64,000 bases of DNA from Ferrovibrio sp036381655 (GTDB taxonomy: Bacteria; Pseudomonadota; Alphaproteobacteria; Ferrovibrionales; Ferrovibrionaceae): positions 40,521 through 104,520 of the forward strand of contig NZ_DASVCJ010000064.1 of the NCBI RefSeq assembly GCF_036381655.1, read 5' to 3'. The notes under the pieces were generated by a model. That model did not search any database. It was given only the letters and a program-made list of their open reading frames with translations, and was not told the origin of the DNA. Positions 7,886-15,270 of the stretch are shown piece after piece (the first letter of the stretch is position 1; each line of letters begins with the position of its first letter). The translations under genes and the position numbers were made by a program.

Positions 7886-9550
7886 TTACGCTGCCTGGTA
7901 GAGCCAGTTACGGATGATCGAAACCGCTTCCTCGGGATGCTTGTCGACGATCTCGCCGATCTTCTTCAGCGACGACGCCTTCACCTGGCCCTCGATGCGG
8001 GCGATGTCGATCATCGATTCGATGCCCGGCGTCGGCGGCGCCAATCCTGCCTCGGGCGCGGCCGGCAATTCGGCGATCGGCGCGCCGCCCACCACCATCG
8101 GCAGGCCGGGCGCCGCCGGGGTCAGCATGCCGGGCGGAATGTCCTCGCTCTCACGCGAGGCCTCGAGGATGCGGCGGATCAGCGGACGCACCACCAGCAG
8201 CATCGCCAGCAGGCCGAGCAGGACATAGCTGGCGATCTCGCCGATGCGGAACAGGTCGGCCTTGGTCAGGCCGAGGAAGACCGGCAGGCTGGCCGGATCG
8301 ACTTCCTCCGGAATGTCGCCCGGCTCGGCGAAGCGCATGGAGGTGACGCTCACGGTGTCGCCGCGCTGTTCGTCGAAACCGATCGCGGTGCGCACCAGCT
8401 CGTTGAGCTGCTGCATCTCCTCGGCCGAACGCGGCTGGTAGGCGCGCTTGCCCTGGGCATCGACCAGCACGACCTGGTTGACCAGCACCGCCGCCGAGAC
8501 GCGCTTGATCACGCCGGCCTCGCGCACCTGGGTACGGACGGTCTTGGAAATCTCGTAATTGGTCAGCTCTTCCGTGCGGGTCGATTTCGAACTCGCCTGG
8601 CTGCCGTTCTGACCCTGCGCTTCCGGCAGGTTGTTGGCCACCGTGACGTTCTGCTGGCCTTCCTGGTTCTGGTTTTCCTCGGTGATCGTCTGGGTCGAAC
8701 GCACCACCTGCTGATCGGGATTGTAAAGTTCCTGATTGGTGGTGACGCGGTCGAAATCCATTTCGACGGCGACCTCGGCGCGCACATTGCCGATGCCGAC
8801 CGAGCGTTCGAGCAGCGTCTCGATATTCTTGCGCAGCCGTTCCTCGGTCTGGCGGCGCATATCGGCCAGTCGGTTGGCCGCCGCCGTCGCCGGATCGGCC
8901 GCCTCCTGCGTCGCCGCCAGGAGATTGCCGCGGTCATCGACGATGGCGATATGGGTCGGCTTCAGATCGGGCACCGCGGCGGCGACCAGGTTCTGGATCG
9001 CGCGCACCTGCGGCTGGTCCAGCCGGCCGCCCTTGGTCTTGATCACGATCGAGGCCGAGGCCTCACGGTGTTCGCGGCTGAACACCTCGCGTTGCGGCAG
9101 CACAAGATGCACGCGCGCGGACTGCACCTGATCGAGCGAGCGGATCGTGCGCGCCAGTTCGCCTTCCAGCGCGCGCAGGTGATTCATGTTCTGCATGAAA
9201 TTGGTGGCCGACAACGCATTCGCCTTGTCGAATATCTCGTAGCCCATGCTGCCGCCGGAGGGCAGCCCGGTCTCGGCCAGCTGCATGCGGGTGCGCAGCA
9301 TGCGGTCTTCCGGCACCAGGATCTCGGCGCCGTTATTGGCGATCTGATAGGGGATCTTCTGCTGCTCGAGGCGGGCGACGATCTCGCCCGAATCCTGCAA
9401 ATCGAGGTTGCCGTAGAGCAGCACCATCTTGGGCTGCGTCACTTTCATGCCGAGAAAGATAAAAAACCCGACCAGAACAGCCGCCGTCGCCGCCAGCATC
9501 GCCATGCGGGCGGGACCGATGTTCCGCAGCATATTCATAATTCCGTTCAC
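7886..9550 (-). CDS. fliF: FliF, flagellar MS-ring protein
   Basis: The 554-residue protein has one transmembrane helix near the N-terminus (about 17-36), the periplasmic ring-building motifs (MQLAETGLPSGGSMGYEIFD, and the VHLVLPQREVF region), and a second membrane helix near 445-465 before a cytoplasmic tail that binds FliG. FliF is the first flagellar structure assembled, and its operon is normally the early (class II) one. The reading frame opens at GTG with a GGTGA stretch just upstream; in-frame ATGs at codons 5 and 7 are plausible alternatives. It heads the operon running to flhG. Confidence 0.95.
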   Translation of the reverse strand: MNGIMNMLRNIGPARMAMLAATAAVLVGFFIFLGMKVTQPKMVLLYGNLDLQDSGEIVARLEQQKIPYQIANNGAEILVPEDRMLRTRMQLAETGLPSGGSMGYEIFDKANALSATNFMQNMNHLRALEGELARTIRSLDQVQSARVHLVLPQREVFSREHREASASIVIKTKGGRLDQPQVRAIQNLVAAAVPDLKPTHIAIVDDRGNLLAATQEAADPATAAANRLADMRRQTEERLRKNIETLLERSVGIGNVRAEVAVEMDFDRVTTNQELYNPDQQVVRSTQTITEENQNQEGQQNVTVANNLPEAQGQNGSQASSKSTRTEELTNYEISKTVRTQVREAGVIKRVSAAVLVNQVVLVDAQGKRAYQPRSAEEMQQLNELVRTAIGFDEQRGDTVSVTSMRFAEPGDIPEEVDPASLPVFLGLTKADLFRIGEIASYVLLGLLAMLLVVRPLIRRILEASRESEDIPPGMLTPAAPGLPMVVGGAPIAELPAAPEAGLAPPTPGIESMIDIARIEGQVKASSLKKIGEIVDKHPEEAVSIIRNWLYQAA

Positions 9551-9637
9551 GGCTTCACCCCATGACCCCGGGCAGACGTCCTGGCAGGCACCCCCTGCCT
9601 CGGTTAGCCAAGGTAGGGAGCCGGAATGAAGAAGAGG

Positions 9638-9667
9638 TTAACACCCCGGCAAATTTTGCCTACCGGG
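9638..9667 (-). promoter_or_regulatory. Candidate FlbD (ftr-like) site and CtrA-like half site upstream of fliF
   Basis: GGCAAATTTTGCC at 9648-9660 is a perfect inverted repeat around one central base, flanked by CCCC and TACCGGG. It lies about 100 bp before the fliF start. Seven bases nearer the gene is TTAACC on the minus strand (TTAA at 9638-9641), the core of a CtrA half site. From memory, the Caulobacter fliF promoter likewise combines CtrA activation with FlbD repression at an ftr element. Binding is inferred, not shown. Confidence 0.5.
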
Positions 9668-9702
9668 ATGTTGCCGTAAACGAATCGTGCCGATTCAGCG
9701 CG

Positions 9703-10065
9703 TTAGGGCGTATTCGACGGCGTGCCGCCGGACGGCCTGGCGCTCGGGCCGCGCAACGTGCCGGGCCGGTAATCCTGCAGCCGCGTGGTGCGCAGGCCGA
9801 GCAGGCCATGCTGGTCGATGGCGCGCTGCCAGGAAAGGAATTCCTCGACCGTGAGCGCATAGCGCTTGCAGGCATCCTCGAGCGTCAAGAGCCCGCCGCG
9901 CACCGCCGCCACCACCTCGGCCTTGCGCCGGATCACCCAGCGCTTGGTATTGGCGGGCGGCAACGAGGCCAGAGTGATCCGCTGACCTTCCGGACCAACG
10001 ACACTCGTTTGCGGGTTTTGCGGCAACATTCGCGCTCGGGGTGAGTAAGAAATGACCTGCTGCAT
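9703..10065 (-). CDS. sciP: SciP-like CtrA inhibitor (DUF1153)
   Basis: The 120-residue protein contains the complete DUF1153 core (about residues 13-100), with the hallmark segments PPANTKRWVIRRKAEVV and TVEEFLSWQRAIDQHGL. In Caulobacter this family member is SciP, a small helical protein that binds CtrA and blocks its activation of target promoters after cell division. The start used has AGGCGG about 11 bases upstream; ATG at codon 13 (10029), where family conservation begins, is the main alternative. The C-terminal ~20 residues are Pro/Gly/Ser-rich and variable. It lies between flgD and fliF, a common alphaproteobacterial location. Confidence 0.88.
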   Translation of the reverse strand: MQQVISYSPRARMLPQNPQTSVVGPEGQRITLASLPPANTKRWVIRRKAEVVAAVRGGLLTLEDACKRYALTVEEFLSWQRAIDQHGLLGLRTTRLQDYRPGTLRGPSARPSGGTPSNTP

Positions 10066-10081
10066 GCTAGATATCCGCCTT

Positions 10082-10109
10082 TTAACAAAGCCCTAAATGC
10101 GATGGTTAA
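10082..10109 (-). promoter_or_regulatory. CtrA-like boxes upstream of sciP
   Basis: On the minus strand TTAACCAT (10109-10102) equals the CtrA 8-mer half site, and TTAG-N7-TTAA follows (10096-10082), one mismatch from the full TTAA-N7-TTAA consensus. Both lie 17 to 44 bp before the sciP start, a position suited to direct control. CtrA drives sciP in Caulobacter, so the arrangement would close the same feedback loop. No CtrA gene is in the window. Confidence 0.5.
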
Positions 10110-10129
10110 TGCTTCCCTACGGCGCCCGC

Positions 10130-10855
10130 TCAGGCATCGCTGCTGCCGTCGCCTCCGCTGCCGCTGCCGTCGCTGGTGGCCAAGACCGACACCACCTTGT
10201 CCGGGGTGATCTTCTGGCCGCCGACCATCAGGTATTGGGTGCCGTCGATGGTATCCAGGCTCTCGACATAGCCGCGCGAATAGACCTTCACGCCGTCGAG
10301 CGGCTTGCCCTGCGCATCGGTGGCGGTGACCGCCAGCTTGTAGTTGCCGGCCGGCATCGCATTGCCGCTGGAATCGAGGCCGTCCCAGGCGACCTGCACG
10401 CGGCCGCTGGTGACGTCCTTGGCCGACGAGGTCACCGTGCGCACCACCCTGCCCGTCGAATCGGTGATCGTGTATTTCACGTTGGTGGCGCCGGTCGGCA
10501 GGTCGTAGGACCAGTAGGCGTAGGAGTCGGAGGCGGCACGCTTGACCGTATCGTTGTCGACATCGACCAGCTTGCCGACGAAGTTGAGGTTGTTGCTTGC
10601 CGTCTGCGCCGTGACCATGGAGATCAGCTTCTCCAGGTTCTTGTTGGTGTTGATCGACTGCTCGACTTGGCTGAAGGCGACCAGCTGGTTGGTGAAGTCC
10701 TTGGTATCCAGCGGCGAGGTCGGATCCTGGTTCTTCAGCTGTGTCGTCAACAGCGTCAGGAAGGTATCGAAGTTGCTTGCCAGCGTGGCGCTCGCCGCCG
10801 AGGAGGCCGAGGTGGCGCTGGAGCTTGCAGTGCTGGAGCCGACGGAACCGACCAT
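10130..10855 (-). CDS. flgD: FlgD, hook assembly scaffolding protein
   Basis: The 241-residue protein has a Ser/Ala-rich N-terminus followed by the FlgD N-domain signature (FLTLLTTQLKNQDPTSPLD and FTNQLVAFSQVEQSINTN), then a FLG/TUDOR-like beta domain (WDGLDSSGNAMPAGNYKLAV). FlgD caps the growing hook so FlgE subunits polymerise, then is replaced. It starts 24 bases after fliK on the same strand, and the pair form a hook-length and hook-cap operon. The C-terminus ends in a Ser/Gly-rich tail. Confidence 0.94.
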   Translation of the reverse strand: MVGSVGSSTASSSATSASSAASATLASNFDTFLTLLTTQLKNQDPTSPLDTKDFTNQLVAFSQVEQSINTNKNLEKLISMVTAQTASNNLNFVGKLVDVDNDTVKRAASDSYAYWSYDLPTGATNVKYTITDSTGRVVRTVTSSAKDVTSGRVQVAWDGLDSSGNAMPAGNYKLAVTATDAQGKPLDGVKVYSRGYVESLDTIDGTQYLMVGGQKITPDKVVSVLATSDGSGSGGDGSSDA

Positions 10856-10879
10856 GATCTGTCTCCTTCAGGACGTTCC

Positions 10880-12793
10880 TTAGATGCGGATATCGAGGCC
10901 GCCGCGGCTGGCGGCGAGGCTTTGCGCGCGGGCGGCGGAATGGGCGGCGGCATCGTTCAGCCCGCCCAGATCGGCGTAATCGGTCTGGCCGCGGCCGCGG
11001 CGGCCGCCACCGGCGCCGGAATTGTCGCGGCCGTCGCCGGCCTGGCTCTGATCGCGCAGCGAAAAGTTCAGCGAGTCCGAATTGGTCTTCAGGCCGGCAT
11101 CGCGCAGCGACTGCTCCAGATGCTGCGCATCGCGCTGCAGCATCTGCAGGGTTTCCGGCTTGTCGGCGGCGATCACCGCGGTCAGATGGCCGTCATGGCC
11201 GACTTCCATCTTCACCTCGACCTTGCCGAGATGGCCGGGATCGAGCTTGATCGAAATCTTGTCCAGCCCCTCGGCAGCGCCTTTCTTGATCTGCACGGCG
11301 ACCTGCTCGCCGGCCGGCAGGTAAGCCGCCAGATTGCGCGGCGCCGCCTGGGTTGCGGCAGCCTGGGCCGCCTGCGGGGCCGGCGTGCCCGGATTGGCGA
11401 GCGGCGAAGCCTGCATCAGATGCGCCGGGCTGGGCGATTGCGCATTGGCCGACGTCGCATTGGACGCCAGGGCGCCGGCATCGGCGGCGTGATGCGCCTG
11501 CAGCGCCGCGGCGAACTTGCCCTCGGCGCCCGCGCCGGAGGGAAGCTGCTGCTGCGCCTTGAGCTGATCCTGCGCCTGATCCTGGATCTGGGCCTGTGCC
11601 TGGGCTTGAGCCTGTGCCTGAGCCTGGGCGAGCGGCGATTGCTCCTGCGCCTGCGCCGCCTGGCTGGCGATCTGGCTGCCGGGCGCGACGAGGCTTTTCG
11701 GCGTTGCGGACGGCACGGCTGCGGTCACCGTGACGGTGATGCCCTTGGCGATCTCTCCCTTGGCGATCTCGGTGGCGCCATCCGCCTTCGCATCCGCCGC
11801 CTTGTCGGTGCCGGCCTTGGCTTGCGCTTTTCCATCGCCGGTCTGCGCCGCAGCCTGGGCCTGGACCTGAGCCTGGGCGGCGGCGATGGCCTGCCGGACA
11901 TCCTGCGGCTTGGCGGCCTGCTGCTGCGCCAGCAGCGCCGCCGCGCTGGTCGCCGTGGCGGCAGCGGCCTTGGCCTTGCCGGCGGCATCGCCCGCCGGCG
12001 TCACGGCCGCCGCGCCGGCAGCGGCATTCGCTGCGGCAGCCTTCGCGGCCTCGGCGGCCAGCGGCAGCGCCTTGCCAGCAGTGGCGGCGGCCTGCTGGGC
12101 GGCGGCATCGATCGCCTGCTGGGCCGGCAGGCCGGGCGTCGCCACGGCGGCCTGGCCCTGATCGGCAGCCTGGGCTGCCGCAGCCGCCGGATCGGCCTGC
12201 TGCAACAGCGCCAGGATCAGCGCCGCATCGGGCGCCTGCGCCACGGCGGAGCTTTTCTCCTTGTCATCCGACTTGCCGTCCGACGCGGCATCGGCCTCGT
12301 CCTTGGACTGGCCGTCCTTGGCGGTCTTGCCTGCCGCCTGCCCCTTGCCCTGGGCTTTGCCGGATTTGGACTGCCCTGCGGCGGAAGCCGGTGCTGCGGC
12401 ATCGTCGTCCTTCGGCTTGTCGGCGGCTTTATCGGCCCTGATCGTCTGGGTGGGCTGCTCCGCGGGGCGCCGCACATCGTCGCTGTCGCTGCGTGGACGC
12501 GCCGGGCGGTCATCCGCAGGACGATCGTTTACTGGGCGATCGTTTACTGGGCGGTCATTCGCGGGGCGGTCGTCGCGGCGCGGCGCGGCGGATGAACTGG
12601 CGCTGCGGCCGAGGCCGTCGTCGCGGCGGGAGGAGCCATAGGCGGACGCGGCCGAAGGCTCGCCGATCGAGCCGCTGCCGTAAAACGCCGTCTGCAGGGC
12701 GCGGGCGAACTGCTCGGCGCGGCCATCGGCATCGTCTGCCGGCGCGGCGGCTGCCGGAACTGCATTGGTATTGGTAAGCGGGCCGACCTGCAT
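10880..12793 (-). CDS. fliK: FliK-type flagellar hook-length control protein
   Basis: This 637-residue protein is mostly a long disordered Ala/Gln/Pro/Asp-rich region (residues 1 to about 500) ending in a folded C-terminal FliK domain (about 530-615; VQIKKGAAEGLDKISIKLDP and LGKVEVKMEV), which switches export specificity in FlhB once the hook reaches length. The N-terminal part includes five 15-bp repeat units (12504-12578) and long Ala-Gln runs (AQAQAQAQAQ). GAGGGAG precedes the ATG. Transcription should start at the sigma-54 site about 31-46 bp upstream. Low complexity makes the internal sequence uninformative, but the C-terminal domain and flgD neighbour fix the call. Confidence 0.88.
   Translation of the reverse strand: MQVGPLTNTNAVPAAAAPADDADGRAEQFARALQTAFYGSGSIGEPSAASAYGSSRRDDGLGRSASSSAAPRRDDRPANDRPVNDRPVNDRPADDRPARPRSDSDDVRRPAEQPTQTIRADKAADKPKDDDAAAPASAAGQSKSGKAQGKGQAAGKTAKDGQSKDEADAASDGKSDDKEKSSAVAQAPDAALILALLQQADPAAAAAQAADQGQAAVATPGLPAQQAIDAAAQQAAATAGKALPLAAEAAKAAAANAAAGAAAVTPAGDAAGKAKAAAATATSAAALLAQQQAAKPQDVRQAIAAAQAQVQAQAAAQTGDGKAQAKAGTDKAADAKADGATEIAKGEIAKGITVTVTAAVPSATPKSLVAPGSQIASQAAQAQEQSPLAQAQAQAQAQAQAQIQDQAQDQLKAQQQLPSGAGAEGKFAAALQAHHAADAGALASNATSANAQSPSPAHLMQASPLANPGTPAPQAAQAAATQAAPRNLAAYLPAGEQVAVQIKKGAAEGLDKISIKLDPGHLGKVEVKMEVGHDGHLTAVIAADKPETLQMLQRDAQHLEQSLRDAGLKTNSDSLNFSLRDQSQAGDGRDNSGAGGGRRGRGQTDYADLGGLNDAAAHSAARAQSLAASRGGLDIRI
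12504..12578 (-). repeat. Five 15-bp tandem units inside fliK
   Basis: Units at 12504, 12519, 12534, 12549 and 12564 share the form GGGCGATCGTTTACT or a close variant; the second and third differ at one base. They encode a repeated five-residue DRP-containing unit. Length variation here would lengthen or shorten the FliK ruler region. Confidence 0.8.
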
Positions 12794-12823
12794 GATACTC
12801 CCTCATGTCTCGCCACCTGAGGA

Positions 12824-12839
12824 AGCAAAGCCCGGGCCA
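12824..12839 (-). promoter_or_regulatory. Sigma-54 (RpoN) promoter of fliK-flgD
   Basis: Read on the minus strand the site is TGGCCCGGGCTTTGCT, matching the -24/-12 consensus TGGCACG-N4-TTGCW at every fixed position but one (A to C). GG and GC are separated by exactly 10 bases. The expected transcription start is about 12813, giving a leader of roughly 20 bases before the fliK ATG. This is the pattern expected for a late flagellar operon controlled by FlbD. Confidence 0.75.
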
Positions 12840-12925
12840 CCTCCCAATCTCGGCACAACCTGCTGAAATTACTGCCACTTATTCCGACCCGGGCAGCGCC
12901 GATGCCCCGGCCAGGCTTGCCGGGC

Positions 12926-12938
12926 GGCAGTTTCTGCC
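12926..12938 (-). promoter_or_regulatory. Candidate FlbD enhancer (ftr-like) upstream of fliK
   Basis: GGCAGTTTCTGCC is a perfect 5-bp inverted repeat with a 3-base spacer. It has the same length and form as the repeat upstream of fliF (GGCAAATTTTGCC; 9 of 13 bases identical when aligned directly). Its centre is about 100 bp upstream of the sigma-54 promoter, the usual enhancer distance for an NtrC-type activator. Confidence 0.5.
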
Positions 12939-13129
12939 GGGCGCCGGACCGGCAAACGGCGCGCAGGACAGGCCGGTGCAAGCCAGTTGGAGCCAGTTGG
13001 GAACCGACGGGATTTCCGGCTGTCGGGGTCACGCTATCGGGCAGCGGCAGCCGCAACAGAAGCCGCTTGACTTCGAGAACATTTAAGGTATATTTAAAAG
13101 GAATAAAGTCAGAGGGGAAAGGTTCCGCC

Positions 13130-13684
13130 ATGGTTACGCCGCCCAGGAAACCGCCCGGCTTCGCACAGGCCGGCATCCCGCCCCGCCCGCTGGCGCCCAG
13201 GCCGGCCCAGGCCGGCGGCGCGGATGCCGAGGAGCCGGAACAGCTCGTCTCCAGCGAGCTGGACGAGCTGACCCATGCCGAGTACCGCCTGCTGTATGAC
13301 GAGGCGGCCCGCAATGTGCTGTTCGCGAAGCGGCAGCAATGGCGGGTGGTGGAATATTTCACCCTGCTGGCGCTGGCCCTGGTCGCGCTGGGCGCCGCGC
13401 TGCCATTTGCCGCCGATGTCGCGCGCTTCGTCGCCGTCTTCCTGGTTATCGTCGGCGCCGTGAGCGTGGCGGTGCTTGCCATGCTGCAGATCTGGCAGGG
13501 CCGCGAGCAGGCGATGATGGCCTATCTGGTCGGCGATCTGTCGAACTTCGCGCGCCATGCGCTGCGCTACAAGCCGCGCCTGAGCGGCAACATCCATCGC
13601 TTCATCATCCTGGCGGCGATGATGCTTTACGTCGTCATCCTCGACGTCGTCGTCTTCCGCCTGCTTGCCGATATCGGGAAGTAA
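13130..13684 (+). CDS. Small integral membrane protein, unknown function
   Basis: I do not recognise this 184-residue protein. It has a Pro/Ala-rich cytosolic-looking N-terminus (1-40), an acidic-then-basic helical segment (41-72, EYRLLYDEAARNVLFAKRQQ), and three likely transmembrane helices at about 73-94, 98-120 and 157-178. Between helices 2 and 3 is a conserved-looking stretch GREQAMMAYLVGDLSNFARH. The ATG is preceded by AGAGGGGAAAGG, a strong ribosome site; in-frame codons further upstream lack one. It is divergent from fliK, and its promoter region is shared. A link to motility is possible only from position. Confidence 0.75.
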   Translation: MVTPPRKPPGFAQAGIPPRPLAPRPAQAGGADAEEPEQLVSSELDELTHAEYRLLYDEAARNVLFAKRQQWRVVEYFTLLALALVALGAALPFAADVARFVAVFLVIVGAVSVAVLAMLQIWQGREQAMMAYLVGDLSNFARHALRYKPRLSGNIHRFIILAAMMLYVVILDVVVFRLLADIGK

Positions 13685-13711
13685 AGGACCGAAGCCGAAG
13701 CGGCGGAGCGC

Positions 13712-14089
13712 TCATACCTCCGGCGTTTGCAGCGCCTGGGCCACCGCGGCGATGAGGGTTTCGTGCGTGAACGGCTTTTCCAGGATGCGGCAGGCGCCGA
13801 GCACGCTGGCGACCGGCAGCATCCGCAGATCGGTATCGAAACTGTTGCCGCCGGACATGGCGATCACCGGCGTCTGCGTGAAGCAGCGCATCCGGGTGAT
13901 CAATTCCAGCCCGTCGCCGTCCGGCATGTAGATATCCGTCACCACCAGATCCGACAGCTTCTCCTGCAGCATCGCCAGAGCGGCCGAGCCGCTGGACGCT
14001 TCGCGCACCGCATGGCCGGCGCTTTCGAGCGAATCGCGCAGCATCGCCAGCACCATCGGATCGTCTTCGACGACGAGAATCTCTGCCAT
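13712..14089 (-). CDS. Single-domain response regulator (CheY-like), copy 1
   Basis: A 125-residue stand-alone receiver domain. The acidic pair is at 9-10 (MAEILVVEDD), the phospho-acceptor Asp at 52 (VVTDIYMPDGDG), the conserved Ser/Thr switch is replaced by the SGGNSFD region near 80, and the Lys at 105 is in LEKPF. There is no output domain, so it must act by protein-protein contact or as a phosphate shuttle. It is paralogous to the next upstream gene (same length class, MAEILVVEDD and the GDGLELIT segment identical). No histidine kinase is adjacent. It converges on the small membrane protein gene. An 18-bp tandem duplication lies in its leader. Confidence 0.88.
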   Translation of the reverse strand: MAEILVVEDDPMVLAMLRDSLESAGHAVREASSGSAALAMLQEKLSDLVVTDIYMPDGDGLELITRMRCFTQTPVIAMSGGNSFDTDLRMLPVASVLGACRILEKPFTHETLIAAVAQALQTPEV

Positions 14090-14138
14090 GGTAGACTCGC
14101 CAATTTCCACCCAGGGTCGGCCCCGGTCGCAGCACCAT

Positions 14139-14174
14139 TTACCTTGAACATATGACTTACCTTGAACATATGAC
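14139..14174. repeat. Perfect 18-bp tandem duplication
   Basis: TTACCTTGAACATATGAC occurs twice without a gap or mismatch (14139-14156 and 14157-14174), in the space between the two response regulator genes, 50 to 85 bases upstream of the downstream gene's start. Each copy contains CATATG, a palindrome. It could be a duplicated operator or a slippage product. Confidence 0.85.
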
Positions 14175-14229
14175 ATTCTGCGGCGAGCGCGAACCCGGGG
14201 GAATCCGCATCGCCGGCCATAGCGGACGG

Positions 14230-14622
14230 CTATTGGCCCGAAGGCGTCATGCTTTTGCGCAACAAGGCCTCGTCGACCGCGTTGAGCAGCGTTTCGAGAC
14301 CGAAGGGCTTCCGCAGCACTGCGTTGGCGCCGAGAACCGAGGACACAGACAGCATACTCAAAGTCGCATCGAAGGCGCCGCCGCCGGAAATCGCGATGAT
14401 CGGCACATGGGCGAAGCGGCGCAGCTCGGTGATCAATTCCAGGCCGTCGCCTTCCGGCATGTAGACATCGGTGATCACCAGTTCGCAAGGATGCTGCCGC
14501 AGGACCGTCAGGGCCTGATGGCCGCTTTCCGCGCAATGCACGGCATGACCTTCGGCCTGCAGGCAATCGCTCAGCGTTGCCCGCATGACGGAATCGTCTT
14601 CGACCACCAGAATCTCGGCCAT
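14230..14622 (-). CDS. Single-domain response regulator (CheY-like), copy 2
   Basis: A 130-residue lone receiver domain with acidic pair at 9-10, phospho-acceptor Asp at 52 (VITDVYMPEGDG), and the conserved Lys at 105 in LRKPF. A conserved Ser sits at 79-80 (IIAISGG), in place of the usual Thr/Ser region. It is the paralogue of the gene just downstream; an old tandem duplication is likely. The last ~8 residues (MTPSGQ) extend beyond the receiver fold. Function is unknown; such proteins are often partners of a hybrid kinase or a histidine phosphotransferase encoded elsewhere. Confidence 0.88.
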   Translation of the reverse strand: MAEILVVEDDSVMRATLSDCLQAEGHAVHCAESGHQALTVLRQHPCELVITDVYMPEGDGLELITELRRFAHVPIIAISGGGAFDATLSMLSVSSVLGANAVLRKPFGLETLLNAVDEALLRKSMTPSGQ

Positions 14623-14746
14623 GGGCACGCCGGCTGCCGGAGCTACGCAATGCGGGAGGTACGGCAATAACGGCCATGCGGCAGAAATCGTTCCGCCCTG
14701 GCGGAAAAATACCCGCCGCTGCGGCTCCCGGCGAAGCGGGCGCCGG

Positions 14747-15133
14747 TCAGTGAAACAGGTAGCTGTCCATCGCCAGCGTGCCGTGCGCGAAGCTGGCATG
14801 CAGGCGCTCGGCCGGCTGACGCGGCGTGGCGGCGCCGAGCGCGACATAGAGCGGCAGGAGATGTTCGTCGCTCGGATGTGCCGTCAGCGCATGCGGCGCC
14901 TGGCGGCGACGCTTCACGCCGGTTTCGATCACGACGTCGAAATTGGTGGGGAATATCTGCACGGCATCGGCCGAATGCGACGTACTGCCCGTCCCGGCAT
15001 CTGCAGGCGCGGAAGCTGCGGTCGGCGCCGCGGGGACGGCGTACCAATAGGCGGCGCCGCCGGCGCCGGCGGCTATCGTGCCGGCCGCGAGGAGGGCGTA
15101 GACCGGCTGTTTGAGAAGATCGACGACGCTCAT
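14747..15133 (-). CDS. Chimeric ORF: membrane-anchored N-terminus fused to C-terminal piece of a DODA-type dioxygenase
   Basis: This 128-residue frame joins two unrelated parts. Residues 1-70 have one transmembrane or signal helix (12-32, YALLAAGTIAAGAGGAAYW) then an Ala/Ser-rich linker, and match nothing I recognise. From about residue 74 the sequence becomes the C-terminus of a DODA/LigB-type extradiol dioxygenase: RRRQAPHALTAHPSDEHLLPLYVALGAA and a terminal LHASFAHGTLAMDSYLF. The remaining dioxygenase (N-terminus) lies at 16621-17006, 1.7 kb upstream on the same strand. The ATG has an excellent ribosome site (GAGGGGGGCAGGA). It may be translated, but it lacks the N-terminal metal ligands, so dioxygenase activity is not expected. 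Confidence 0.65.
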   Translation of the reverse strand: MSVVDLLKQPVYALLAAGTIAAGAGGAAYWYAVPAAPTAASAPADAGTGSTSHSADAVQIFPTNFDVVIETGVKRRRQAPHALTAHPSDEHLLPLYVALGAATPRQPAERLHASFAHGTLAMDSYLFH

Positions 15134-15270
15134 TCCTGCCCCCCTCGGCAGCAAGGCGCTGCATGTGGGTTGTGGTATACAGGGGTGACGATGGCGCCTG
15201 TCAATCGAATTCGTACTGCATTGCAGGACGTACCGCTTGCCGTGACGATACTGCCGCGCTATGATCGATC

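Larger units (their letters stand above)
12794..13129. other. Divergent regulatory region between fliK and a membrane protein gene
   Basis: No gene is seen in these 336 bases. The fliK side holds the sigma-54 promoter (12824-12839) and the distal inverted repeat (12926-12938), with a possible half repeat GGCAAA near 12951. The other side ends in an AT-rich stretch (13079-13110) and a strong ribosome site AGAGGGG ahead of the plus-strand gene. Confidence 0.6.

Noticed and set aside
9551..9637. Sigma-54-like TTGGCTAACCGAGGCAGG upstream of fliF
   Set aside because: GG and GC are nine bases apart instead of ten, and fliF is normally an early sigma-70/CtrA-type operon.
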